The notes under the pieces were generated by a model. That model saw only the letters and a program-made list of their open reading frames with translations. It did no database searches and was not told where the DNA came from. 64,000 nt of DNA, from positions 62,001 to 126,000 of the forward strand of contig RQOL01000389.1 of NCBI GenBank assembly GCA_013076295.1. Reading direction: 5' to 3'. Shown piece after piece: positions 38,542-51,825 of this stretch (position 1 is the first letter of the stretch; each line of letters starts with the position of its first letter). The position numbers were made by a program, and so were the translations under genes. This stretch comes from Sanderia malayensis. Lineage: Eukaryota > Cnidaria > Scyphozoa > Semaeostomeae > Pelagiidae.

Positions 38542-41197
38542 TGGGAATTAATGTTAAAATCACGGAAAAAAAGTAAAAAAAGTGTAATTCAATCAGTCAG
38601 GACTAGCTCTATTTATATGGATTCATGTGTAAATTGTGGGAATTAATGTTAATATAACGGAAAGCAAGTAAAAATGGTGTTGTTCAATCAGTCCGTTTTA
38701 CATGTATATAAAGTCAATTTATGTGTAAAGTGTGGGAATGAATGTAAATATCCCAGTAAACAAGTAAAAAAGGTGTATTTCAATCAGCCACTTTTACCTG
38801 TATATAAAGTCAATTCATGTGTAAATTGTGGGAAAGAATTTTGAAATCACGGAAAAGATGTAAAAAAGGTGTAATTCAATCAATCAGGATTCGCTGTATT
38901 AAGGTGGATTCATGTGTAAATTGTGGGAATGAATGTTAATATCACGGAAAAAAGTGAAAAGGATGAATTTCAATCTGTCCATTTTACCTGTATTAACGTG
39001 GATTTATGTGTAAATTTTGGTAATGAATGTTAATATCACGGAAAACAAGAAAAAAAGGTGTATTTCAATCAGTCAGTTTTACATGATTATAAAGTCAATT
39101 CATGTGTAAATTGTGGGAATGAAAGTTAATATCACGGAAAACAATTGAAAAAGGTGTATTTCAATTAGTCAGGTTTAGCTCTATTAACGTAGATTCATGT
39201 GTAAATTGTGGGAAAGAATGTTAATATAACGGAAAACAAGTCAAAAAGGTGTTTTTCAATCATTCCGTTTCCCCTGTATTTACGTCAATTCATGTGCAAA
39301 TTGTGGGAAAGAATGTTAATATCACGCAACAAAAGTAAAAAAGGGTGTATTTCAATCAGTCAATTGTAGCTGTATTAACCGGGATTTCTGCGTAAATTGT
39401 GGGAATGAATGCTAATATCACGGAAAACAAGTAAAAAGGGTGTATTACAATCAGTTAATTCTAGCTGTATTAACGTTAATTCAGGTGTAAATTGTGGGAA
39501 TGAATGTTAATATCACGGGAAAAAGTAAAAAGGGTGAATTTCAATCAGTCAATTTTAGCTGTATTAAAGTGGATTCATGTCTAAGTTGTTGGAATGAATG
39601 TTAATATCACGGAAAACAAGTGGAAAGAGTGTATTTCAATCAGTCAGCTTTTCCTGTATTTACGTTAATTCATGTGTAAATTGTGGGAGTTAATGTTAAA
39701 ATCACAGAAAACAAGTAAATAAAGTGTAATTCAATCAGTCAGGACTAGCTGTATTAAGGTGGATTCATGCGTAAATTGTTGGAATGAATGTTAATATCAC
39801 GGAAAAAAAGTAAAAAAGGTGTAATTCAATCAGTCAGGATTAGCTGTATTAACGTGGATTCATGTGTAATTTGTGGGAATGAAAGTCACAATCACGGAAA
39901 AAAGTAAAAAAGGTGTGTTTCAATTAGTCAGTTTTAAATGTTTATAAAGTCGATTTATGTGTCAATTGTGGGAATTAATTTTAATATCACGGAAAACAAG
40001 TAAAAATGGTGTTATTCAATCAGTCAGTTTGCCCAGTATTTTCGTCAATTCATGTGTAAATTGTGGGAAGCAATGTTAATATCACGGAAAACAAGTAAAA
40101 ATGGTGTATTTCAATCAGTCAGTTTTACCTGTATATAAAGTTAATTCATGTTTAAATTGTGGGAATTAATGTTAAAATCGCTGAAAACAAGTAAAACAAG
40201 GGTATTTGAATCGGTCAGGACTAGCTGTGTTAAGGTGGTTTCATGTGTAAATTGTGGGAATGAATGTTAATATCACGGAAAAAAGTAAAATGGGTGTATT
40301 TCAATCAGTGAGTTTTCATGTATTTAAAGTCAATTCATCTGTAAATTGTGGGATTGAATGTTAACATCAAGGAAGAAAAGGAAAAAGGGTGTATTTCAAT
40401 CGTCAACTTTAGCTGTATTACTGGGGATTTCTGCATAAATTGTGGGAATGAATGTTAATATCACGGAAAACAAGTAAAAATGGTGTATTTCAATCGGTCG
40501 GTTTTCTCTGTGTTAACGTGGATTCATGTGTAAATTGTAGGAATGAATGTTAATATAACGGAAAACAAGTGAAAAAAGTGTATTTCAATAAGTCAGTTTT
40601 ACATGTATCTAAGTCAATTAATGTGTAAATTTTGGGCATGAATGTTAATATCACGAAAAAAAAGTAAAAATGGTGCATTTCAATCAGCCAGTGTCACCTG
40701 TTTTTACGTTAATTCGTGTGTAAATTGTGGGAAAGAATTTTAAAATCACGGAAAAGATATAAAAAAGGTGTAATTCAATCAATCAGGATTCGCTGTATTA
40801 AGGTGGATTCATGTGTAAATTGTGGGAATGAATGTTAATATCACGGAAAACAAGTAATTAAGGTGTACTTTACTCAGTCTAATGAACTGTATTATCGTGG
40901 ATTCATGTGTAATTTGTGAGAATGAATGTTAAAATCACGGAAAAAGGTAAAAAGGGTGAATTTCAATCAGTCAGTTTTTCCTGTATTTACGTTAATTCAT
41001 GTGTAAATTGTGGGAATGAATGTTAATATCACGGAAAAAGTGAAAAGGGTGAATTTCAATCGGTCCATTTTACCTGTATTAACGTGGATTCATATGTAAA
41101 TTGCTGGAATGAATGTTAATATCACGGATAACATGTAAAAATGGTGTATTTCAATCAGTCAGTTTTCCCTGTATTTACGTTAATTCATGTGTAAATT
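38542..41197 (+). repeat. 2657-bp higher-order repeat, copy 2
   Basis: Near-identical to the preceding unit. Shares with copy 3 the private variant GAAAGTCACAATCACGG (39885 and 42540). Copy 1 instead has the GTGAATATCACTTAAAAC and AACGTCAATATCACGG monomers at that point. Confidence 0.9.
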
Positions 41198-42585
41198 GTG
41201 GGAATTAATGTTAAAATCACGGAAAAAAAGTAAAAAAAGTGTAATTCAATCAGTCAGGACTAGCTCTATTTATATGGATTCATGTGTAAATTGTGGGAAT
41301 TAATGTTAATATAACGGAAAGCAAGTAAAAATGGTGTTGTTCAATCAGTCCGTTTTACATGTATATAAAGTCAATTTATGTGTAAAGTGTGGGAATGAAT
41401 GTAAATATCCCAGTAAACAAGTAAAAAAGGTGTATTTCAATCAGCCACTTTTACCTGTATATAAAGTCAATTCATGTGTAAATTGTGGGAAAGAATTTTG
41501 AAATCACGGAAAAGATGTAAAAAAGGTGTAATTCAATCAATCAGGATTCGCTGTATTAAGGTGGATTCATGTGTAAATTGTGGGAATGAATGTTAATATC
41601 ACGGAAAAAAGTGAAAAGGATGAATTTCAATCTGTCCATTTTACCTGTATTAACGTGGATTTATGTGTAAATTGTGGTAATGAATGTTAATATCACGGAA
41701 AACAAGAAAAAAAGGTGTATTTCAATCAGTCAGTTTTACATGATTATAAAGTCAATTCATGTGTAAATTGTGGGAATGAAAGTTAATATCACGGAAAACA
41801 ATTGAAAAAGGTGTATTTCAATTAGTCAGGTTTAGCTCTATTAACGTAGATTCATGTGTAAATTGTGGGAAAGAATGTTAATATAACGGAAAACAAGTCA
41901 AAAAGGTGTTTTTCAATCATTCCGTTTCCCCTGTATTTACGTCAATTCATGTGCAAATTGTGGGAAAGAATGTTAATATCACGCAACAAAAGTAAAAAGG
42001 GTGTATTTCAATCAGTCAATTGTAGCTGTATTAACGGGGATTTCTGCGTAAATTGTGGGAATGAATGCTAATATCACGGAAAACAAGTAAAAAGGGTGTA
42101 TTACAATCAGTTAATTCTAGCTGTATTAACGTTAATTCAGGTGTAAATTGTGGGAATGAATGTTAATATCACGGGAAAAAGTAAAAAGGGTGAATTTCAA
42201 TCAGTCAATTTTAGCTGTATTAAAGTGGATTCATGTCTAAGTTGTTGGAATGAATGTTAATATCACGGAAAACAAGTGAAAAGAGTGTATTTCAATCAGT
42301 CAGCTTTTCCTGTATTTACGTTAATTCATGTGTAAATTGTGGGAGTTAATGTTAAAATCACAGAAAACAAGTAAATAAAGTGTAATTCAATCAGTCAGGA
42401 CTAGCTGTATTAAGGTGGATTCATGCGTAAATTGTTGGAATGAATGTTAATATCACGGAAAAAAAGTAAAAAAGGTGTAATTCAATCAGTCAGGATTAGC
42501 TGTATTAACGTGGATTCATGTGTAATTTGTGGGAATGAAAGTCACAATCACGGAAAAAAGTAAAAAAGGTGTGTTTCAATTAGTC
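41198..42585 (+). repeat. 2657-bp higher-order repeat, copy 3 (partial, ~1.39 kb)
   Basis: Follows copy 2 until about 42585, where CAGCTTTAAATGTTTATAAAG leads to CAATTCACG instead of CGATTTATG. The array then continues with monomers typical of 22.9-23.2 kb. About half of the 28-monomer unit is present. Confidence 0.85.
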
Positions 42586-45500
42586 AGCTTTAAATGTTTA
42601 TAAAGTCAATTCACGTGTAAAGTGTGGAAAGAATGTTAAAATTACGGAAAACAATTAAAAAAGGGGTAATTCAATCAGTCAGGATTAACTGTTTTAACGT
42701 GGATTCATGTGTAATTTGTGAGAATGAATGTTAAAATCAGGGAAAAAAAATAAAAAGGGTGAATTTCAATCAGTCAATTTTAGCTGTATTAAAGTGGATT
42801 CATGTCTAAGTTGTTGGAATGAATGTTAATATCACGGAAAACAAGTAAAAAGAGTGAATTTCAATCAGTCAGTTTTTCCTGTACTTACGTTAATTCATGT
42901 GTAAATTGTGGGAATGAATGTTAATATCATGGAAAAAAGTGAAAAGGGTGAATTTCAATCAGTCAATTTTACCTGTATTAACGTGGATTCATATGTAAAT
43001 TGCGGGAATGAATGTTAATATCACGGAAAACAAGTAAAAATGGTGTATTTCAATCAGTCAGTTTTCCCTGTATTTACGTTAATTCATGTGTAAATTGTGG
43101 GAATGAATGTTAATATCACAGGAAAAAGTAAAAAGGGTGAATTTCAATCAGTGAATTTTAGCTGTATTAACGTGGATTCATGTGTAAAATGTGGGAATGA
43201 ATGTAAATATCCCAGTAAACAAGTAAAAAAGGTGTATTTCAATCAGCCACTTTTACCTGTATATAAAGTCAATTCATGTGTAAATTGTGGGAATTAATGA
43301 TAAAATCACGGAAAACAAGTAAAAAAAGTGTAATTCAATCAGTCAGGACTAGCTGTATTTAAGTGGATTCATGTGTAAATTGTGGGAATGAATGTTAATA
43401 TAACGGAAAGCAAGTAAAAATGGTGTTGTTCAATCAGTCCGTTTTACATGTATATAAAGTCAATTTATGTGTAAAGTGTGGGAATTAATGTTACTTTCAC
43501 GGAAAATAAGTAAAATGGTGCATTTCAATCAGCCAGTGTCACCTGTTTTTACGTTATTTCCCGTGGAAATTGTGGAAGGAATTTTAAAATTACGGAAATG
43601 ATGTAAAAAAGGTGTAATTCAATCAATCAGGATTAGCTGTATTAAGGTGGATTGATGTGTAAGTTGTGCGAATGAATGTTAATATAACGAAAACAAGTAA
43701 AAAAGGTGTATTTCAATCAGTCAGTTTCCCCTGTATTTACGTCAATTCATGTGTAAATTGTGGGAATGAATGTTAATATCACGCAACAAAAGTAAAACGG
43801 GTGTATTTCAATCGTCAATTTTAGCTGTATTACGGGGATTTCTGCGTAAATTGTGGGAATGAATGTGAATATCACTTAAACAAGTAAAAGAGTGTTTTTC
43901 AATCAGTCAGTGTTAGCTGTATTAACGTGAGTTCATGTGTAATTTGTGGGAATGAACGTCAATATCACGGAAAAAAGTAAAAAAGGTGTATTTCAATTAG
44001 TCAGTTTTAAATGTTTATAAAGTCGATTTATGTGTCAATTGTGGGAATTAATTTTAATATCATGGAAAACAAGTAAAAATGGTGTATTTCAATCAGTCAG
44101 TTTGACCTGTATATAAAGTTAATTCATGTTTAAATTGTGGGAATTAATGTTAAAATCGCTGAAAACAAGTAAAAAAAGGGTATTTGAATCGGTCAGGACT
44201 AGCTGTGTTAAGGTGGATTCATGTGTAAATTGTGGGAATGAATGTTAATATCACGGAAAAAAGTAAAAAGGATGAATTTCAATCAGTCAATTTTAGCTGT
44301 ATTAAAGTGGATTCATGTGTAATTTGTGGGAATGAAAGTCAAAATCACGGAAAAATGTAAAAAAGGTGTGTTTCAATTAGTCAGCTTTAAATGTTTATAA
44401 AGTCAATTCACGTGTAAAGTGTGGGAAAGAATGTTAAAATTACGGAAAACAATTAAAAAAGGGGTAATTCAATCAGTCAGGATTAACTGTTTTAACGTGG
44501 ATTCATGTGTAATTTGTGAGAATGAATGTTAAAATCACGGAAAAAAATAAAAAGGGTGAATTTCAATCAGTCAATTTTAGCTGTATTAAAGTGGATTCAT
44601 GTCTAAGTTGTTGGAATGAATGTTAATATCACGGAAAACAAGTAAAAAGAGTGAATTTCAATCAGTCAGTTTTTCCTGTACTTACGTTAATTCATGTGTA
44701 AATTGTGGGAATGAATGTTAATATCACGGAAAAAAGTGAAAAGGATGAATTTTAATCGGTCAATTTTACCTGTATTAACGTGGATTCATATGTAAATTGC
44801 GGGAATGAATGTTAATATCACGGAAAACAAGTAAAAATGGTGTATTTCAATCAGTCAGTGTCACCTGTTTTTACGTTATTTCCCGTGGAAATTGTGGGAA
44901 AGAATTTTAAAATTACGCAAATGATGTAAAAAAGGTGTAATTCAATCAATCAGGATTAGCTGTATTAAGGTGGATTGATGTGTAAGTTGTGCGAATGAAT
45001 GTTAATATAACGAAAAACAAGTAAAAAAGGTGTATTTCAATCAGTCAGTTTCCCCTGTATTTACGTCAATTCATGTGTAAATTGTGGGAATGAATGTTAA
45101 TATCACGCAACAAAAGTAAAAAGGGTGTATTTCAATCGTCAATTTTAGCTGTATTACCGGGGATTTCTGCGTAAATTGTGGGAATGAATGTGAATATCAC
45201 TTAAAACAAGTAAAAGAGTGTTTTTCAATCAGTCAGTGTTAGCTGTATTAACGTGAGTTCATGTGTAATTTGTGGGAATGAACGTCAATATCACGGAAAA
45301 AAGTAAAAAAGGTGTATTTCAATTAGTCAGTTTTAAATGTTTATAAAGTCGATTTATGTGTCAATTGTGGGAATTAATTTTAATATCACGGAAAACAAGT
45401 AAAAGGAGTGTATTTCAATCAGTCAGTTTTCCCTGTATTTACGTTAATTTATGTGTAAATTGTGGGAATAAATGTTAATATCACGGAAAAAAGTGAAAAG

Positions 45501-48500
45501 GGTGAATTTCAATCAGTCAACTTTACCTGTATTAACGTGGATTCACATGTAAATTGTGGGAATGAATGTTAATATCAAGGAAAATAAGTAAAAAAGGTGT
45601 ATTTTAATCAGTCAGTTTTACATGTTTATAAAGTCAATTCATGTGTAAATTGTAGGAATTAATGTAATATCACGGAAAAAGTAAAAAGGGTGAATTCAAT
45701 CAGTCAATTTTAGCTGTATTAAAGTGGATTCATGTCTAAGTTGTTGGAATGAATGTTAAATCACGGAAAACAAGTAAAAAAAGTGTAATTCAATCAGTCA
45801 GGACTAGCTGTATTTAAGTGGATTCATGTGTAAATTGTGGGAATGAATGTTAATATAACGGAAAGCAAGTAAAAATGGTGTTGTTCAATCAGTCCGTTTT
45901 ACATGTATATAAAGTCAATTTATGTGTAAAGTGTGGGAATTAATGTTACTTTCACGGAAAACAAGTAAAAATGGTGCATTTCAAGCAGCCAGTGTCACCT
46001 GTTTTTACGTTATTTCCCGTGGAAATTGTGGGACAGAATTTTAAAATTACGGAAATGATGTAAAAAAGGTGTAATTCAATCAATCAGGATTAGCTGTATT
46101 AAGGTGGATTGATGTGTAAGTTGTGCGAATGAATGTTAATATCACGGATAACATGTAAAAATGGTGTATTTCAATCAGTCAGTTTTCCCTGTATTTACGT
46201 TAATTCATGTGTAAATTGTGGGAATGAATGTTAATATCACAGGAAAAAGTAAAAAGGGTGAATTTCAATCAGTGAATTTTAGCTGTATTAACGTGGATTC
46301 ATGTGTAAAATGTGGGAATGAATGTAAATATCCCAGTAAACAAGTAAAAAAGGTGTATTTCAATCAGCCACTTTTACCTCTATATAAAGTCAATTCATGT
46401 GTAAATTGTGGGAAAGAATTTTGAAATCACGGAAAAGATGTAAAAAAGGTGTAATTCAATCAATCAGGATTCGCTGTATTAAGGTGGATTCATGTGTAAA
46501 TTGTGGGAATGAATGTTAATATCACGGAAAAAAGTGAAAAGGATGAATTTCAATCTGTCCATTTTACCTGTATTAACGTGGATTTATGTGTAAATTGTGG
46601 TAATGAATGTTAATATCACGGAAAACAAGAAAAAAAGGTGTATTTCAATCAGTCAGTTTTACATGATTATAAAGTCAATTCATGTGTAAATTGTGGGAAT
46701 GAAAGTTAATATCACGGAAAACAATTGAAAAAGGTGTATTTCAATTAGTCAGGTTTAGCTCTATTAACGTAGATTCATGTGTAAATTGTGGGAAAGAATG
46801 TTGATATAACGGAAAACAAGTCAAAAAGGTGTATTTCAATCATTCCGTTTCCCCTGTATTTACGTCAATTCATGTGCAAATTGTGGGAAAGAATGTTAAT
46901 ATCACGCAACAAAAGTAAAAAGGGTGTATTTCAATCAGTCAATTGTAGCTGTATTAACGGGGATTTCTGCGTAAATTGTGGGAATGAATGCTAATATCAC
47001 GGAAAACAAGTAAAAAGGGTGTATTACAATCAGTTAATTCTAGCTGTATTAACGTTAATTCAGGTGTAAATTGTGGGAATGAATGTTAATATCACAGGAA
47101 AAAGTAAAAAGTGTGAATTTCAATCAGTGAATTTTAGCTGTATTAACGTGGATTCATGTGTAAAATGTGGGAATGAATGTAAATATCCCAGTAAACAAGT
47201 AAAAAAGGTGTATTTCAATCAGCCACTTTTACCTGTATATAAAGTCAATTCATGTGTAAATTGTGGGAATTAATGATAAAATCACGGAAAACAAGTAAAA
47301 AAAGTGTAATTCAATCAGTCAGGACTAGCTGTATTTAAGTGGATTCATGTGTAAATTGTGGGAATGAATGTTAAAATAACGGAAAGCAAGTAAAAATGGT
47401 GTTGTTCAATCAGTCCGTTTTACATGTATATAAAGTCAATTTATGTGTAAAGTGTGGGAATTAATGTTACTTTCACGGAAAACAAGTAAAAATGGTGCAT
47501 TTCAATCAGCCAGTGTCACCTGTTTTTACGTTATTTCCCGTGGAAATTGTGGGAAGGAGCTTTAAAATTACGGAAATGATGTAAAAAAGGTGTAAATCAA
47601 TCAATCAGGATTAGCTGTATTAAGGTGGATTGATGTGTAAGTTGTGCGAATGAATGTTAATATAACGAAAAACAAGTAAAAAAGGTGTATTTCAATCAGT
47701 CAGTTTCCCCTGTATTTACGTCAATTCATGTGTAAATTGTGGGAATGAATGTGAATATCACTTAAAACAAGTAAAAGAGTGTTTTTCAATCAGTCAGTGT
47801 TAGCTGTATTAACGTGAGTTCATGTGTAATTTGTGGGAATGAACGTCAATATCACGGAAAAAATTAAAAAAGGTGTATTTCAATTAGTCAGTTTTAAATG
47901 TTTATAAAGTCGATTTATGTGTCAATTGTGGGAATTAATTTTAATATCACGGAAAACAAGTAAAAATGGTGTTATTCAATCAGTCAGTTTGCCCAGTATT
48001 TTCGTCAATTCATGTGTAAATTGTGGGAAGCAATGTTAATATCACGGAAAACAAGTAAAAATGGTGTATTTCAATCAGTCAGTTTTACCTGTATATAAAG
48101 TTAATTCATGTTTAAATTGTGGGAATTAATGTTAAAATCGCTGAAAACAAGTAAAACAAGGGTATTTGAATCGGTCAGGACTAGCTGTGTTAACGTGGAT
48201 TCATGTGTAATTTGTGAGAATGAATGTTAAAATCACGGAAAAAGGTAAAAAGGGTGAATTTCAATCAGTCAATTTTAGCTGTATTAAAGTGGATTCATGT
48301 CTAAGTTGTTGGAATGAATGTTAATATCACGGAAAACAATTAAAAAGAGTGAATTTCAATCAGTCAGTTTTTCCTGTATTTACGTTAATTCATGTGTAAA
48401 TTGTGGGAATGAATGTTAATATCACGGAAAAAAGTGAAAAGGGTGAATTTCAATCAGTCAATTTTACCTGTATTAACGTGGATTCATATGTAAATTGCTG

Positions 48501-48881
48501 GAATGAATGTTAATATCACGGATAACATGTAAAAATGGTGTATTTCAATCAGTCAGTTTTCCCTGTATTTACGTTAATTCATGTGTAAATTGTGGGAATG
48601 AATGTTAATATCACAGGAAAAAGTAAATAGGGTGAATTTCAATCAGTGAATTTTAGCTGTATTAACGTGGATTCATGTGTAAAATGTGGGAATGAATGTA
48701 AATATCCCAGTAAACAAGTAAAAAAGGTGTATTTCAATCAGCCACTTTTACCTGTATATAAAGTCAATTCATGTGTAAACTGTGGGAATTAATGTTAAAA
48801 TCACGAAAAACAAGTAAAAAAGGTGTATTTCAATCAGTCAGTTTCCCCTGTATTTACGTCAATTCATGTGTAAATTGTGGG
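42586..48881 (+). repeat. Mosaic satellite with ~3.98-kb related blocks
   Basis: The segment from 43097 to about 43730 reappears at 47073 to about 47700, an offset of 3976 bp. Both copies share AATGATAAAATC and a GGAAGGA variant that is also seen near 21.2-21.5 kb. The 46380-47070 stretch is a partial copy of the 2657-bp unit. GTGAATATCACTTAAAAC-type monomers lie near 43863, 45188 and 47749. There is nothing besides satellite. Confidence 0.82.
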
Positions 48882-51290
48882 AATGAATGTGAATATCACT
48901 TAAAACAAGTAAAAGAGTGTTTTTCAATCAGTCAGTGTTAGCTGTATTAACGTGAGTTCATGTGTAATTTGTGGGAATGAACGTCAATATCACGGAAAAA
49001 ATTAAAAAAGGTGTATTTCAATTAGTCAGTTTTAAATGTTTATAAAGTCGATTTATGTGTCAATTGTGGGAATTAATTTTAATATCACGGAAAACAAGTA
49101 AAAATGGTGTTATTCAATCAGTCAGTTTGCCCAGTATTTTCGTCAATTCATGTGTAAATTGTGGGAAGCAATGTTAATATCACGGAAAACAAGTAAAAAT
49201 GGTGTATTTCAATCAGTCAGTTTTACCTGTATATAAAGTTAATTCATGTTTAAATTGTGGGAATTAATGTTAAAATCGCTGAAAACAAGTAAAACAAGGG
49301 TATTTGAATCGGTCAGGACTAGCTGTGCTAAGGTGGTTTCATGTGTAAATTGTGGGAATGAATTTTAATATCACGGAAAAAAGTAAAATGGGTGTATTTC
49401 AATCAGTCAGTTTTCATGTATTTAAAGTCAATTCATCTGTAAATTGTGGGATTGAATGTTAACATCAAGGAAGAAAAGGAAAAAGGGTGTATTTCAATCG
49501 TCAACTTTAGCTGTATTACTGGGGATTTCTGCATAAATTGTGGGAATGAATGTTAATATCACGGAAAACAAGTAAAAATGGTGTATTTCAATCGGTCGGT
49601 TTTCTCTGTGTTAACGTGGATTCATGTGTAAATTGTAGGAATGAATGTTAATATAACGGAAAACAAGTGAAAAAGTGTATTTCAATAAGTCAGTTTTACA
49701 TGTATCTAAGTCAATTAATGTGTAAATTTTGGGCATGAATGTTAATATCACGGAAAAAAAGTAAAAATGGTGCATTTCAATCAGCCAGTGTCACCTGTTT
49801 TTACGTTAATTCGTGTGTAAATTGTGGGAAAGAATTTTAAAATCACGGAAAAGATATAAAAAAGGTGTAATTCAATCAATCAGGATTCGCTGTATTAAGG
49901 TGGATTCATGTGTAAATTGTGGGAATGAATGTTAATATCACGGAAAACAAGTAATTAAGGTGTACTTTACTCAGTCTAATGAACTGTATTATCGTGGATT
50001 CATGTGTAAATTGTGGGAATGAATGTAAATTTCACGGAAAAAAGTAAAAAGGGTGCATTTCAATCAGTTAATTTTAGCTGCATTAACGTGCATTCCTGTC
50101 TAAATTATGGGAATGAATGTTAATATCACAGAAAACAAGTAAAAGGAGTGTATTTCAATCAGTCAGTTTTCCCTGTATTTACGTTAATTTATGTGTAAAT
50201 TGTGGGAATAAATGTTAATATCACGGAAAAAAGTGAAAAGGGTGAATTTCAATCAGTCAACTTTACCTGTATTAACGTGGATTCACATGTAAATTGTGGG
50301 AATGAATGTTAATATCAAGGAAAATAAGTAGAAAAGGTGTATTTTAATCAGTCAGTTTTACATGTTTATAAAGTCAATTCATGTGTAAATTGTAGGAATT
50401 AATGTTAATATCACGGAAAAAAAGTAAAAAAGGTGTAATTCAACCAGTCAGGATTAGCTGTATTAACGTGGATTCATGTGTAATTTGTGGGAATGAAAGT
50501 CAAAATCACGGAAAAAAGTAAAAAAGGTGTGTTTCAATTAGTCAGCTTTAAATGTTTATAAAGTCAAATCACGTGTAAAGTGTGGGAAAGAATGTTAAAA
50601 TTACGGAAAACAATAAAAAAAGGGGTAATTCAATCAGTCAGGATTAACTGTTTTAACGTGGATTCATGTGTAATTTGTGAGAATGAATGTTAAAATCACG
50701 GAAAAAGGTAAAAAGGGTGAATTTCAATCAGTCAATTTTAGCTGTATTAAAGTGGATTCATGTCTAAGTTGTTGGAATGAATGTTAATCTCACGGAAAAC
50801 AATTAAAAAGAGTGAATTTCAATCAGTCAGTTTTTCCTGTATTTTCGTTAATTCATGTGTAAATTGTGGGAATGAATGTTAATATCACGGAAAAAAGTGA
50901 AAAGGGTGAATTTCAATCAGTCAATTTTACCTGTATTAACGTGGATTCATATGTAAATTGCTGGAATGAATGTTAATATCACGGATAACATGTAAAAATG
51001 GTGTATTTCAATCAGTCAGTTTTCCCTGTATTTACGTTAATTCATGTGTAAATTGTGGGAATGAATGTTAATATCACAGGAAAAAGTAAATAGGGTGAAT
51101 TTTAATCATTGAATTTTAGCTGTATTAACGTGGATTCATGTGTAAAATGTGGGAATGAATGTAAATATCCCAGTAAACAAGTAAAAAAGGTGTATTTCAA
51201 TCAGCCACTTTTACCTGTATATAAAGTCAATTCATGTGTAAATTGTGGGAATTAATGTTAAAATCACGGAAAACAAGTAAAAAAAGTGTA
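48882..51290 (+). repeat. ~2.4-kb satellite duplication, copy 1 (offset ~2.94 kb)
   Basis: Same monomer order as 51826-54220. The private variant TTCAACCAGTCAGG occurs at about 50439 and 53373. The marker GTAAATAGGGTGAATTT follows TCACAGG at 51074 and 54005. Outside these limits the copies differ. Confidence 0.8.
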
Positions 51291-51825
51291 ATTCAATCAG
51301 TCAGGACTAGCTGTATTTAAGTGGATTCATGTGTAAATTGAGGGAATGAATGTTAATATAACGGAAAGCAAGTAAAAATGGTGTTGTTCAATCAGTCCGT
51401 TTTACATGTATATAAAGTCAATTTATGTGGAAAGTGTGGGAATTAATGTTACTTTCACGGAAAACAAGTAAAAATGGTGTATTTCGATCAGCCAGTGTCA
51501 CCTGTTTTTACGTTATTTCCCGTGGAAATTGTGGGAAAGAATTTTAAAATTACGGAAATGATGTAAAAAGGTGTAATTCAATCAATCAGGATTAGCTGTA
51601 TTAAGGTGGATTGATGTGTAAGTTGTGCGAATGAATGTTAATATAACGAAAAACAAGTAAAAAAGGTGTATTTCAATCAGTCAGTTTCCCCTGTATTTAC
51701 GTCAATTCATGTGTAAATTGTGGGAATGAATGTTAATATCACGCAACAAAAGTAAAAAGGGTGTATTTCAATCGTCAATTTTAGCTGTATTACCGGGGAT
51801 TTCTGCGTAAAATGTGGGAATGAAT

